A stretch of DNA of 64,000 bases from Candidatus Scalindua sp. SCAELEC01. Lineage in GTDB: Bacteria > Planctomycetota > Brocadiia > Brocadiales > Scalinduaceae. The notes under the pieces are model-generated. The model was not told the DNA's origin, searched no databases, and saw nothing but the letters and a program-made list of their open reading frames with translations. Of this stretch, positions 53,960 through 63,116 are shown piece after piece. The stretch is from positions 87,237 to 151,236 of the forward strand of contig SHMT01000007.1 in assembly GCA_004282745.1 (NCBI GenBank), given 5' to 3'. Each line of letters starts with the position of its first letter. Positions within the stretch are counted from its first letter, which is position 1. Position numbers and translations under genes: made by a program.

Positions 53960-54307
53960 TTACGTTTTATCAAATTTAAGAATCCAGTCTACTAAAGCGG
54001 CACCCCCAAGATCTCGTTGGGCTTTTTCACTCTCAATCCATTTATGATCGAGCATGTCCTGTATCTTCAAAACAATTTCTGAACGACGTTGTTGTAAATC
54101 ATCAAATGCGTTTTCTGCTAATTCGTATTCAACTCTTACCTCAGTGGGGCACTCCATCATCATGATAATAAACAATGAATCAAACTTTTCCAGTTCAACC
54201 AACTTCATAACGTCAGGGCCAATCCTACACATTTCAATAATATAGGTAGGTTCGTATTGATCTTTTGCCAAGTATAGTTTATCTTCAATACGTCTAAAAA
54301 TAATCAC
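53960..54307 (-). CDS. Hypothetical protein
   Basis: A 115-aa soluble, helical protein (PDVMKLVELEKFDSLFIIMM, CPTEVRVEYELAENAFDDLQ, LKIQDMLDHKWIESEKAQRD). I do not recognise it. No signal peptide or membrane helix, and one or two Cys only. A lone minus-strand gene whose stop codon abuts family B copy B2. Confidence 0.5.
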   Translation of the reverse strand: MIIFRRIEDKLYLAKDQYEPTYIIEMCRIGPDVMKLVELEKFDSLFIIMMMECPTEVRVEYELAENAFDDLQQRRSEIVLKIQDMLDHKWIESEKAQRDLGGAALVDWILKFDKT

Positions 54308-55131
54308 TCTATAATCTCATGAATTTTAAAATTTTTCAATAACAGTATATCAATAATGCAATCGAAAAAAAGAATATTTTACGAACTATTAAGTCCCAAA
54401 GATAGGTAATGTTACCGAATCTAATAAATTGATACTCCAAATGTAAATCCCAAGGCCTTCAATATACTCATCTCATAATGGTTTTCGGATAAAATCCGAG
54501 ATCAATTGAGCAAGTATAGCTGCAACCAAGATTTGGTTTTAGTATATCAGTGCAAATAGCTACCCAACAGCAAATCAAAGAGTAATAAATCGGACCTTTT
54601 TAATATATACTCTTTATAAGCAGCTTACTATTGATGACTTATAGCACATTTCTCAATTTACAACAATCGAATGATTCTCTGATATAGCATCTTTTTTTTA
54701 GACTCATTATTAGGCTACCGTCTCATCTCTTTACTATTGATAGGAGGAGGTGGAAAAAGGTGACTGAGTTAATTTGTGCATAATTACACTGAAATATCTT
54801 ATTGGTCAAGCAAATGAAATTATAGAGACTATGATTAAGGTGTTTGATGGAAAGATAGTGTGAGTGCTGACGTAGGGGTGGCGCATCGTACAAATTTGAG
54901 ATTAATCCTCAAGAAAAATTGAAAAAGCAAGTACTTCCGATTATGATATGTTACAATCCAATAATATGTTGAGGCTCGGCTCTATTTTTCTACTGATTCG
55001 TTACCGTGTGAAAGCAACAAGTTGATGCCTCCTATACAATGCACGTTCTGCAGTGGTAATCGTCATTTGGAAACGGTAACCATTTGCTTAATAAATAAAA
55101 TAATCTCGACACAAATAGTTATACGTTAACA
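54308..55131. other. Long intergenic gap
   Basis: Contains family C copy C3 (54462-54546). Apart from that there is no gene I can support; short frames are interrupted. No strong hairpin beyond C3 was seen. The promoter of the 986-aa gene downstream is presumably in the last 150 bases, not recognisable. Confidence 0.45.
54462..54546. repeat. Family C inverted-repeat element (copy C3)
   Basis: TATACTCATCTCATAATGG through the CGGATAAAATCCG palindrome to AACCAAGATTTGGTTTTAGT. It is shorter than C1 and C2 because the CCGGAAACC region is missing. Same orientation as C2. Confidence 0.75.
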
Positions 55132-58092
55132 ATGAACCCAACCAGCTCGGAACATAACACAAAAATACTACCCTTAATAGAGGCAGTAGAGATCTATTTT
55201 GAACCAAAGCGGGACCTCAATCTGTGCGGGCTTAAAGTAAAGGATGCCAATCGTCTGTTAAGTGGCAATCAACAAGAGAAAATTACCCCTGACGAAATAT
55301 GGGTGGACCTAAACGGAACACTGGGAGAGCTTGTAGTGGGATCAGTTATTATGGCAGGAAGAATATCTGCCCATGCAGGCAAATATATAGTTACGAATGG
55401 CAATCCGCTTAATCTGTCTCGATATCGTGGAATGCAGGTATGGTGGCTGAGGGAGTTGATGAATACCCGGGATGTGTTTATTGTGGTGAAAGGTACCGAG
55501 GGTGAACGAAAGAGTATTACCCTGGTTGTACGCCCCACTCTAATTCATGGAGAAACCCTTGGTTACTGTTTTGAAGGGCGGCAAATTGATCTTGTTTTAA
55601 ATATATTAGAATCCCAACAAGGCATTGTCAATTCTAAGGCGATGAGGACCCTTACCTCCATACTCTTTGGTACTGTACCGGAAGGGGAGGCATACGCCTT
55701 TCAGGATCTTCCGGATGATTACATGTTTAAGATCATTGTCAGTGAACAATTTAAGGAAATTGATTTAACGAAGATTTTTGAACAAGCCCTCCATTCACTG
55801 AGCAGGTGTCTGGATATTAATATCATGGTAAAATTACTGGGTGAAGGATTTGATGCAATAGGAAAAGAGAATGGCAAAACCCGGTGGAATGTGAAAATTG
55901 CAGTTCTCTGGAGAAAACGTCATGAGGACATCTATAAGGCGCTACAAAATTGTGGTTTTAATGTAGGTAAAAAAAATTTCTTTAAAATCGGTAAAGAACT
56001 GAGAAAAGGTTCTGGAGTACTTGCTGAAGGAGCTATTACCTGGGTCTTAAATGATGATTGGTCACAAGGCTTAGAGATAGCTTTAGGAGATATCGATATG
56101 CTGATTGGTTCAGGTGGGATGCCGGGGACCCTTAACAGTGCCTGGCTTGTAGCAAAATATGGCGGCAATTTTGCCAGTATCCCTATCGCGACAGAGTATA
56201 TCTATCAGGGTGAGGCCTATACCCATTTTGACAATGTTGATAATTTCTCACCTCGCGAGAAACGCAATGCGAAACGATTCAACTTTGTTTTAATAGACCC
56301 TGTTACCGGTCGAAATAAAATCTTTACTCACCAGGAGATGATTAAGGTTGATCTCGATGAAAGTGTAATGGCCATTGGCACAATCAAGGAGAATCCTTAT
56401 CTGGGAGGTGGAATCCAACCTGTACGAATCGATGAAAAAACAGGCAAGGCCTTGGTGAATGTTTTGTGGCTCGGGCCTAAAGAGAGAGGAATCATTAACC
56501 TGGAGTTAGAGTTCGAGACAAGCATTACTCACTACCTGTCGAAGGTCAAGAGATCGAAGACAGGAGAGATCAAGGCAGAAGACCTCTATCACCTGAGTCT
56601 TGCCTATGCAGAATTTGGGAGATGGAGAAAGGCCAAGGAGATTATTAAGAGTGCGTTAAGGTTTTCGGAAAACCAGTGTTCGAAGGAGATTCAAAGAGAT
56701 ATAGCTGTCACACAGTTATACATCAAGGGCTCAGAAGCCCTGGGATTTGGCAAACCTGATGTCGCTATCAAAAAGGCAACTGAGATATTAAAAAAAGCGT
56801 TGCCCTATACCAAGAGCGAAGATTCCCTGCACATACGACGGTTTCTGAGAAGAATAGCTATAGATAAGATGGATAGGATCATTCAACGGGCAGAAGCCTA
56901 TTGGGTGAAGGGGCTGGAAGGAAAAGAAAAAGCCCTCAATTTAATCCCGGAGGCGTTCGAATTCTGGAGGGAAGCATATAAATATACCGGCCATGAGATC
57001 GACTTGATGGAAAGGTTTAACGGACTGAGTCTCTGGGAGATAATCCATAGTTATTATGACGAGATCGTTAATATGTGGCAAAGGAAAGAGTCTCCCGATG
57101 AAACGGAACAGAGCTTACTCTTTAGGTACAAGAAGGCTTACGAAGTATTTAGAAAACTCCGTAAGACAACATTAGTGAGTGACTACGAAAAAGAGTTGCA
57201 TAAAGGGCATGGAGATATCTGGATCTGTATATTACTGGTAACGGTCTTTAGGGAATCACCTCCATCCATACGCAACGGCATGATTGTGGCCAATTTTAGA
57301 CTTCTCGATTTGATTAATAAGGAAAAAAATACTCTAACCACCGGGGAAAACATTGATACACCAACACTCTCTTCTCAATTTGAATCGCAGTATGGTTTGA
57401 CCCAAAAAATGGTTCAGGCAATTATTGAATATCGTAATAAAAAAAATTCCGGAAAAATTTCAAATATCGCTCAACTTTTTGAAATCCCGATTCTCTTAAA
57501 AGATGATTTCATTCTGAAATTTTTATCAGCCCTTGTTCCGACAAAGAAGCAGCTTCAGGAAATAGATGATCCATTAGTGGACGTCGAAGCAAGATTTGTG
57601 CGACCGACCAGCTTAACCATTGAAGAGCAGATCATTAAACAACAAAAACAGAGGGACAAAATACAGCAAGAAAAACACAATGTCTTGGATTATAACTTAG
57701 AGCAGGGAATCTTCCTTTTTGACGCGGTCATACACGCTTATCATGCACGAGAATTAATTGTGTTAGGGCATCCCAGAGGGGCGGAAGAGTCTCTATCCAG
57801 GGCTATTGCAGCTTTGGATCGGATGATTGATAAGGCACACGGCTATCTCCCTTACGTCTATCAGCATAAAAATAAGGTAACTCTTTATCAGGAGTTCGGA
57901 AAACTCCTGGGAAAAATTGAACTATTTGAGAAAGGCATCAAGGCCCTCGATGAGGTTTTAGATCCAGAAAAAAGAAAAAAACGTTTTGGAAAAAATGCTG
58001 GGGCAGTAGCCGGCCAGGATCTCATCGCGTTAAGGAAAATGGGAGAATTAGGTCGGATGATTAAGGAGTTTGATCCCTTATTCAATCAATGA
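55132..58092 (+). CDS. Large protein with GlpX-like N-terminal region and TPR-like C-terminal part
   Basis: A 986-aa protein. Residues 1-470 resemble class II fructose-1,6-bisphosphatase (GlpX): a VIMAGRISAHAGKYIV stretch, RKRHEDIYKALQNCGFNVG, and ALGDIDMLIGSGGMPGTLNS then AWLVAKYGGNFASIPI, like the GIGGAPEGVLAA motif of GlpX. Residues 500-720 are helical repeats of the TPR type (LYHLSLAYAEFGRWRKAKEI). An HhH-like segment (LTQKMVQAIIEYRNKKNSGK) lies near 770, and the C-terminus is helical. The metal-binding residues of GlpX could not all be confirmed. Neighbours (aldolase upstream, glucan phosphorylase downstream) support a sugar-phosphate role. No signal peptide. Confidence 0.45.
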   Translation: MNPTSSEHNTKILPLIEAVEIYFEPKRDLNLCGLKVKDANRLLSGNQQEKITPDEIWVDLNGTLGELVVGSVIMAGRISAHAGKYIVTNGNPLNLSRYRGMQVWWLRELMNTRDVFIVVKGTEGERKSITLVVRPTLIHGETLGYCFEGRQIDLVLNILESQQGIVNSKAMRTLTSILFGTVPEGEAYAFQDLPDDYMFKIIVSEQFKEIDLTKIFEQALHSLSRCLDINIMVKLLGEGFDAIGKENGKTRWNVKIAVLWRKRHEDIYKALQNCGFNVGKKNFFKIGKELRKGSGVLAEGAITWVLNDDWSQGLEIALGDIDMLIGSGGMPGTLNSAWLVAKYGGNFASIPIATEYIYQGEAYTHFDNVDNFSPREKRNAKRFNFVLIDPVTGRNKIFTHQEMIKVDLDESVMAIGTIKENPYLGGGIQPVRIDEKTGKALVNVLWLGPKERGIINLELEFETSITHYLSKVKRSKTGEIKAEDLYHLSLAYAEFGRWRKAKEIIKSALRFSENQCSKEIQRDIAVTQLYIKGSEALGFGKPDVAIKKATEILKKALPYTKSEDSLHIRRFLRRIAIDKMDRIIQRAEAYWVKGLEGKEKALNLIPEAFEFWREAYKYTGHEIDLMERFNGLSLWEIIHSYYDEIVNMWQRKESPDETEQSLLFRYKKAYEVFRKLRKTTLVSDYEKELHKGHGDIWICILLVTVFRESPPSIRNGMIVANFRLLDLINKEKNTLTTGENIDTPTLSSQFESQYGLTQKMVQAIIEYRNKKNSGKISNIAQLFEIPILLKDDFILKFLSALVPTKKQLQEIDDPLVDVEARFVRPTSLTIEEQIIKQQKQRDKIQQEKHNVLDYNLEQGIFLFDAVIHAYHARELIVLGHPRGAEESLSRAIAALDRMIDKAHGYLPYVYQHKNKVTLYQEFGKLLGKIELFEKGIKALDEVLDPEKRKKRFGKNAGAVAGQDLIALRKMGELGRMIKEFDPLFNQ

Positions 58093-58180
58093 ATCATCTA
58101 AATGGTTGAGGGGTCAAATATCCTCTTTATCGGTTTTGAAGGGTTTTTTGGGGATTTAACCTTTTTTCACTATTTCTCAT

Positions 58181-58370
58181 CATTGTCCGGTTAGGTTTTT
58201 GCTTAGGTGGCTTTCGTCATACCCGAACGCCTTTATCGGGTATCCAGAGACTCGTTTCATCATAGATTCCCGCTAAAGCTTGTTCCCGCACGCTTAAAGC
58301 GGGAAACATGCGGGAATGACAAGTTTTGGGGCAATAAATTAAATACGCAAAAACCTAACCGGACGCTACT
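58181..58370. repeat. Family F inverted-repeat element (copy F2)
   Basis: About 190 bp with ends CATTGTCCGGTTAGGTTTTT and AAAAACCTAACCGGACGCT. The interior holds the GTATCCAGAGACTCGTTTCA region (reverse of F1) and a double palindromic core (TTCCCGC...GCGGGAA). It lies in the gap before the phosphorylase gene; the remaining 58371-58481 and 58093-58180 contain nothing else I recognise. Confidence 0.85.
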
Positions 58371-58481
58371 GACTATTTCTATCTCTCTGACAAAACTGCA
58401 AAAAAACAATATACAACTGGCTAAAAAAATTATATAGTTATATTTGCCTTTTGAAAGATAAAATTTTTCTTGTTTCAGTAA

Positions 58482-60590
58482 ATGACAAAAAATTTCCCTC
58501 ATATACCGGAAAGAATAGCCGGTCTCGGTGAGTTGGCATATAACCTGTGGTGGAGCTGGAATCCGGTGGCGAGGATGCTTTTTAAAACGCTGGACAGGCA
58601 GGCATGGAAAGAGTGCGTCCACAATCCTGTCAGGATGCTCAAGGAAATTCCAACTGAGATCCTTGAATCTGCTGCAGACAACTCCCACTATTTGAAACAG
58701 TATGATAGAACCATGACTGAATTCAATCACTACATGGGAGTAGACAATTGCTGGTTCACCGAGAACATCACCGGTTCTGCCTGCCTGCCGGTCGCCTATT
58801 TTTCTGCGGAGTACGGGCTGCACCACTCCCTTCCCTTTTATGCCGGAGGGCTGGGTTTTCTGGCTGGAGACCACATCAAGGAGTGTAGCGATCTCGGCAT
58901 TCCGCTGGTTGCAATCGGATTCATGTATCCCGAAGGCTATTTCCGACAGAGAATCCGTATTGACGGTTGGCAGGAAAGCGTCAATGAGACCCTGGACAGA
59001 GATGTAACCCCAATTACCAGAGTCTCGGATCAAGAGGGAGAACAACTGGTAGTTAAAATTCCCTTTACTGATCCACCGATTCATGTCGCCCTGTGGACAG
59101 TCGATGTCGGAAGGGTCACCCTCTATCTCATGGATACCGATATCGAGATAAATGTCCCCAGGCACAGAACAATCTCATCGCAACTCTACGTAGGAGATGT
59201 CGAACACCGGTTGCTGCAGGAACTTGTGCTCGGAATTGGCGGCAGCGAAGTCTTGCGCGCAGTTGGGATAGATGATTATCTCTTGCATCTTAATGAAGGA
59301 CACACCTCATTTGCACTGCTTGAGAGAGTAAGGACCCAAATGGAGAAAGGCATGAGTTATGATGATGCTGTCCAATACTCCCGAAAAACATCAATTTTTA
59401 CAACGCATACCCCGGTTCCTGCTGGGATTGATGTATTCCCTCTCTCTCTTATTGATAAGTATTTCAGCAGCTACTATTCCCTGTTGGGAGTTGGGCGTGA
59501 ATCTTTTTTCCGTCTGGGATTGCACCCGGGAAATCCTTCCGCAGGATTTAACATGGCGGTGCTTGCCTTGAGTTTGACTGCACATCATAACGGTGTTAGT
59601 AAAAAGCATGGAGAAGTTGCCCGACAGATGTGGCAGCCACTGTGGCCACAGATAAAAGAGCAAGATGTGCCTATTGATTACATAACTAACGGTGTGCACG
59701 TACCTACCTGGTTAGAACCAAAGATGGAAATCCTTCTCAATAAGCACCTTTCCCCGGGCTGGAAACAGCGTCACGATAGCCCGGACGTATGGAAGGCCGT
59801 TGATGATATCCCGAACCGTGATCTATGGCAGGTTTATATGTGGATGAAGACAAAACTGGTAAACAAGGTGAGGGAACTAGCACGCAAAAAGTGGGTGAAA
59901 GAAGAGGCAGAACCACTGAAAGTGATTTCGGGCGGCACGCTTCTGGACCCTCTCACCTTAACTATCGGTTTTGCGCGTCGCTTTGCAACCTACAAGAGGG
60001 CATACCTGATCTTTTCAGATCTGGAACGTCTGAAACGGATAGTCAATAACCGGTGGAGGCCGATACAGATTATCTTTGCGGGGAAGGCACATCCCGCGGA
60101 TGACGAAGGGAAAAGAGTACTTCAGCAGGTCTTTACGGCTGCGTGTGACCCCTCCCTGGGAGGCCATATCGCCTTTATTGAAAATTATGATGAGCAGCTT
60201 GCTCAATATCTCGTACACGGTGTTGATGTCTGGCTGAATAATCCCGTACCACCTATGGAAGCCTCGGGGACAAGCGGAATGAAGGCGGCACTCAATGGCG
60301 TACCACAGCTGAGCATTCTTGACGGATGGTGGATGGAGGGTTACAACGGCAAAAACGGCTGGGCATTTGAGGGGTCTGGATCAGATACCGTAGATGCTGA
60401 ATCCATTTATAACCTGTTGGAGCATGACGTTATTCCTCTCTATTACAATCAGGATGAAGACGGCGTTCCTCACGGCTGGGTAAAATTGATGAAAGAGTCC
60501 ATAAAAAGCGCGGGAGCGGCATTCAGTGCACGCCGGATGGTGAAAGAGTATGCACTAAAGTTTTACAAGAGTGCACTGAAAGAAGTCTGA
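58482..60590 (+). CDS. Alpha-glucan phosphorylase (GT35)
   Basis: A 702-aa phosphorylase of the bacterial/archaeal alpha-glucan type that releases glucose 1-phosphate from glycogen. It starts with the DUF3417-like segment (RIAGLGELAYNLWWSWNPVA), then VAYFSAEYGLHHSLPFYAGG (substrate and PLP domain), YLLHLNEGHTSFALLERV and FTTHTPVPAGIDVFP. The PLP-lysine motif is EASGTSGMKAALNGVPQLSI near residue 600. Shorter than E. coli GlgP (about 815 aa) but normal for this subgroup. The Shine-Dalgarno sequence is weak. Neighbouring genes are gluconeogenic. Confidence 0.92.
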   Translation: MTKNFPHIPERIAGLGELAYNLWWSWNPVARMLFKTLDRQAWKECVHNPVRMLKEIPTEILESAADNSHYLKQYDRTMTEFNHYMGVDNCWFTENITGSACLPVAYFSAEYGLHHSLPFYAGGLGFLAGDHIKECSDLGIPLVAIGFMYPEGYFRQRIRIDGWQESVNETLDRDVTPITRVSDQEGEQLVVKIPFTDPPIHVALWTVDVGRVTLYLMDTDIEINVPRHRTISSQLYVGDVEHRLLQELVLGIGGSEVLRAVGIDDYLLHLNEGHTSFALLERVRTQMEKGMSYDDAVQYSRKTSIFTTHTPVPAGIDVFPLSLIDKYFSSYYSLLGVGRESFFRLGLHPGNPSAGFNMAVLALSLTAHHNGVSKKHGEVARQMWQPLWPQIKEQDVPIDYITNGVHVPTWLEPKMEILLNKHLSPGWKQRHDSPDVWKAVDDIPNRDLWQVYMWMKTKLVNKVRELARKKWVKEEAEPLKVISGGTLLDPLTLTIGFARRFATYKRAYLIFSDLERLKRIVNNRWRPIQIIFAGKAHPADDEGKRVLQQVFTAACDPSLGGHIAFIENYDEQLAQYLVHGVDVWLNNPVPPMEASGTSGMKAALNGVPQLSILDGWWMEGYNGKNGWAFEGSGSDTVDAESIYNLLEHDVIPLYYNQDEDGVPHGWVKLMKESIKSAGAAFSARRMVKEYALKFYKSALKEV

Positions 60591-60758
60591 ATAACAAGCC
60601 ATGAAGACGAGAGCCTTGATACAAGCAATTTTAGGGCTTTTAGAAACCATGAAGGTATTCACACCTAAGGGTGTGCGCAGGCACTAACTCGCTCCACTAC
60701 CCTGTAACTCCATTTTAGCCTTATCAGACTTCTTCAATCTGTGAATAATTTGAAGCAT

Positions 60759-61367
60759 TTAATCCTTAAGGGTTTTCTCCCTCATACTTTGGACCAATGC
60801 CTTGAATGGTGATCTCAGCAGAAAATTGTTAAATTGACTTCGGTAATTGTTTACGAGACTAACCCCCTCAATGGTAACATCATAAATCTGTAATTTTCCA
60901 CTATTGTTTATCAGGCTGAAGTCAACCTCGATCGCTTTTCCTGCTCTTGCAATAAATTTGGTCTGGACTTTATAGTATCCTTTGTCCTCCCTTTCTCTTA
61001 AAAACTCTACCTTTTCTCCGGAATAGGTATCTGTTTTCTCTAAATAAGAGTTTTTAATGAGCTCGGTAAATAATTCCACATACTCCTTTCTTTCTTCAGT
61101 GGTGCGTTCTCTCCAGTGACGTCCGAGAGCTCTTTTCGCCATCTCTTCCATATTAAAGATAGGGCCGATCTCCTCCCATAATCTTTTCCTGCGTTCCGAT
61201 GTCTTGTCTTTGCCTGCCAGTGCGGGGTCTTTAATGATTCTTAAGCCGTTTTCAATGGTCTGCTTGACAAGGTCTCCCGCCTCTCCAGCCCATAAAAAGG
61301 TTGAAGTTACGGACATCATGATGAACACAACGACAAAAATGGTAACTATTTTTTCCCTGTTTTTCAT
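60759..61367 (-). CDS. mlaC: MlaC-type phospholipid-binding periplasmic protein
   Basis: Periplasmic carrier of the Mla pathway, which moves phospholipids between outer and inner membrane. Signal peptide (IVTIFVVVFIMMSVTSTFLW) to about residue 27. The mature part has the MlaC motifs FNMEEMAKRALGRHWRERTT, ELFTELIKNSYLEKTD and YDVTIEGVSLVNNYRSQFNN. GGAAATTAAGAC precedes the start. It is downstream of mlaEFD but split from mlaD by a repeat region (61410-61815), unusual for an otherwise compact operon. Confidence 0.9.
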   Translation of the reverse strand: MKNREKIVTIFVVVFIMMSVTSTFLWAGEAGDLVKQTIENGLRIIKDPALAGKDKTSERRKRLWEEIGPIFNMEEMAKRALGRHWRERTTEERKEYVELFTELIKNSYLEKTDTYSGEKVEFLREREDKGYYKVQTKFIARAGKAIEVDFSLINNSGKLQIYDVTIEGVSLVNNYRSQFNNFLLRSPFKALVQSMREKTLKD

Positions 61368-61417
61368 GTCTTAATTTCCTTTTATTTAGATTGTCTCGAT
61401 AAACACAGCTTTCTTAA

Positions 61418-61812
61418 TATACCCAGTGCAAAATGGTTTTAGGAATTTCTGGGCCAGAGTTTACTTGAAATTTTGATTTTTCGATTAAACAAAACCAGAG
61501 GCTTCGTAATACTAAGGGTCCAGGAAAGAATAACTTGTCGTTCTTGCCTGTCCGAATGGCTGGTAGGCCGGGCGGGCATCTCATTTTCAGGTCACCTTCG
61601 GCCCTCTTCACTCGCAGAATCCTCGCTGTAGCTCAGGCTACGCCTGCGGTCCTGCTCGATCAGATCGACCAAATCTGATCTAAAACTGAGCGCTATAAAA
61701 CAACACGTTATTTTTTCCTGGACCCTAAGTCGAGGATTTTGAGATTGAGAAAAGTCAAAATTTCATATGAAATCGGGTTCTGAAAACCTAAAACCAATTG
61801 TGATGGGTGTAA
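61418..61812. repeat. Family D element interrupted by family E (copy D2)
   Basis: The left part (61418-61515) matches D1 up to AACAAAACCAGAGG, and the right part (61726-61812) continues as in D1 (GAGGATTTTGAGATTGAG, GAAATCGGGTTCTGAAAACC). Between them sits the complete E2. Compared with D1, the interruption is clean with TAA on both sides. Confidence 0.85.
61516..61725. mobile_element. Family E inverted-repeat element (copy E2), nested in D2
   Basis: 210 bp, beginning GGGTCCAGGAAAGAATAACT and ending AACGTTATTTTTTCCTGGACCC region (the right end is TTTTTTCCTGGACCC). The interior matches E1 in reverse orientation (GATCAGATCGACCAAATCTG, CAGGCTACGCCTG). The family G palindrome is at 61546-61577. 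TAA lies on both sides, consistent with a 3-bp target duplication. Confidence 0.88.
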
Positions 61813-61884
61813 ATGCCAGAAATCCTTTTACAATGGTATCGTTTCCACCAAAAACCTTTCCGTGACGATCATCCGATCATCCAG

Positions 61885-62334
61885 TTATTCCACCTTGCCG
61901 AAGGCAATATTCCCTATTAACTTCTTCAAATCAACAGGAGGCACTGTCTCACGTATCATACCTCCCGGCTCTATTATTACATCTGACCCGCCAGGTGAGA
62001 TTTCCACATAAGCATCTCCCAGAAGACCCATGGTATTTATGGAGGCGATACAGTCATCCTGTAATTCAATGTCATTTCGTATTTTCATGGCAACTACGGC
62101 CTCATAATTGTCGAGGGTGATACTGGTAACTATGCCTACATTGACACCTGCTATTTTAATATCAGTATCTTTTTTTAACCCTGTGGCTGAGCTGAATATC
62201 GCCTTTACCTCATACGTATTATTGCCCATGCCAAGAAGATTAATCTTTCCAAGATAGATAGAGATATACGCAAGGCAAAGCAGTCCGGCTATAATAAATA
62301 TTCCAACAGCGATTTCAACACCAAACTTTTTCAT
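61885..62334 (-). CDS. mlaD: MlaD-type MCE-domain protein
   Basis: A 149-aa single-pass membrane protein with an N-terminal anchor (VEIAVGIFIIAGLLCLAYIS) and one MCE domain (VKAIFSSATGLKKDTDIKIA, GVNVGIVTSITLDNYEAVVA, ...GLLGDAYVEISPGG). It is shorter than E. coli MlaD (183 aa) at its C-terminus. It forms the hexameric hydrophobic tunnel between MlaE and MlaC. Same orientation and order as the standard mla operon. Confidence 0.92.
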   Translation of the reverse strand: MKKFGVEIAVGIFIIAGLLCLAYISIYLGKINLLGMGNNTYEVKAIFSSATGLKKDTDIKIAGVNVGIVTSITLDNYEAVVAMKIRNDIELQDDCIASINTMGLLGDAYVEISPGGSDVIIEPGGMIRETVPPVDLKKLIGNIAFGKVE

Positions 62335-62368
62335 ATTTTTTTCTCTTTCAGATATCTGGTTACGTTAT

Positions 62369-63115
62369 TTACTTTATAGATATGGGTCCTTCCAATTCCC
62401 CGTGAATAAATTGATGTATAACAGGGTCTTTTGAATTCTGTATTTCCTCCGGAGTACCTTCGGCAAGAATCTCTCCATTATATAACATGGCAACCCGGTC
62501 TACTAGAGAAAAGATATCAGGTATTTCATGCGTTACCATGATTGAGGTAAATTTATACCGTTTCTGGCACGATCTTATCATAGTATGAATCGCTTTGCCG
62601 GTTAAGGGATCAAGACCTGTTGTCGGTTCGTCAAACAGGATGATCTCGGGGTTCATAATCAGGCAACGGGCCAGCGCTACCCTTTTCTTCATGCCCCCGC
62701 TTAACTCAGCTGGATACTTATTTTCCGCGCCTGATAAACCTACCTCGGCCAACTCTTCAGATACCACTTTCCGGATTTGTAAAGTCTTCATCCTGGTTTT
62801 TTCTCTGAGTGGAAAGGCCACATTTTCAAAGACCGTAAGTGAATCAAAGAGGGCTCCACCCTGAAAGACCATACCAAACCGTTCTTTTAATCGTTTCAGT
62901 TTTCGACCCCTGAGTTTACTAATATCTTCATTATCAATTAATATCTTGCCGCTATCCGGTTTAAGCAGGCCGATTATATGTTTTAACAGCACTGATTTAC
63001 CACTTCCGCTGCCTCCTATAAAAGCCAGGGACTTCCCGGCATTTACCTTCAGGTTAATGCCGCGGAGAACCTCCTGTCCGTTAAAACTCTTATGTAGATT
63101 CATTACTTCAATCAT
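62369..63115 (-). CDS. mlaF: MlaF-type ABC ATPase
   Basis: Cytoplasmic ATPase of the Mla transporter, 248 aa from the ATG at 63115, which starts just after the mlaE stop. Walker A GGSGSGKSVLLKHIIGLL, signature ELSGGMKKRVALARCLIM, Walker B PEIILFDEPTTGLDPLTGKA and the H-loop IMVTHEIPDIF are all intact. The SGGMKKR signature (not SGGQ) is typical of MlaF. An in-frame TTG at 63127 is possible but unneeded. Confidence 0.95.
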   Translation of the reverse strand: MIEVMNLHKSFNGQEVLRGINLKVNAGKSLAFIGGSGSGKSVLLKHIIGLLKPDSGKILIDNEDISKLRGRKLKRLKERFGMVFQGGALFDSLTVFENVAFPLREKTRMKTLQIRKVVSEELAEVGLSGAENKYPAELSGGMKKRVALARCLIMNPEIILFDEPTTGLDPLTGKAIHTMIRSCQKRYKFTSIMVTHEIPDIFSLVDRVAMLYNGEILAEGTPEEIQNSKDPVIHQFIHGELEGPISIK

Positions 63116-63116
63116 C

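Larger units (their letters stand above)
61368..61884. other. Repeat-filled gap between mlaD and mlaC
   Basis: 517 bases, nearly all repeat DNA: family D copy D2 (61418-61812) with family E copy E2 inside it. Only about 70 bases on the mlaD side and 50 on the mlaC side are not repeat. No gene. Confidence 0.8.
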
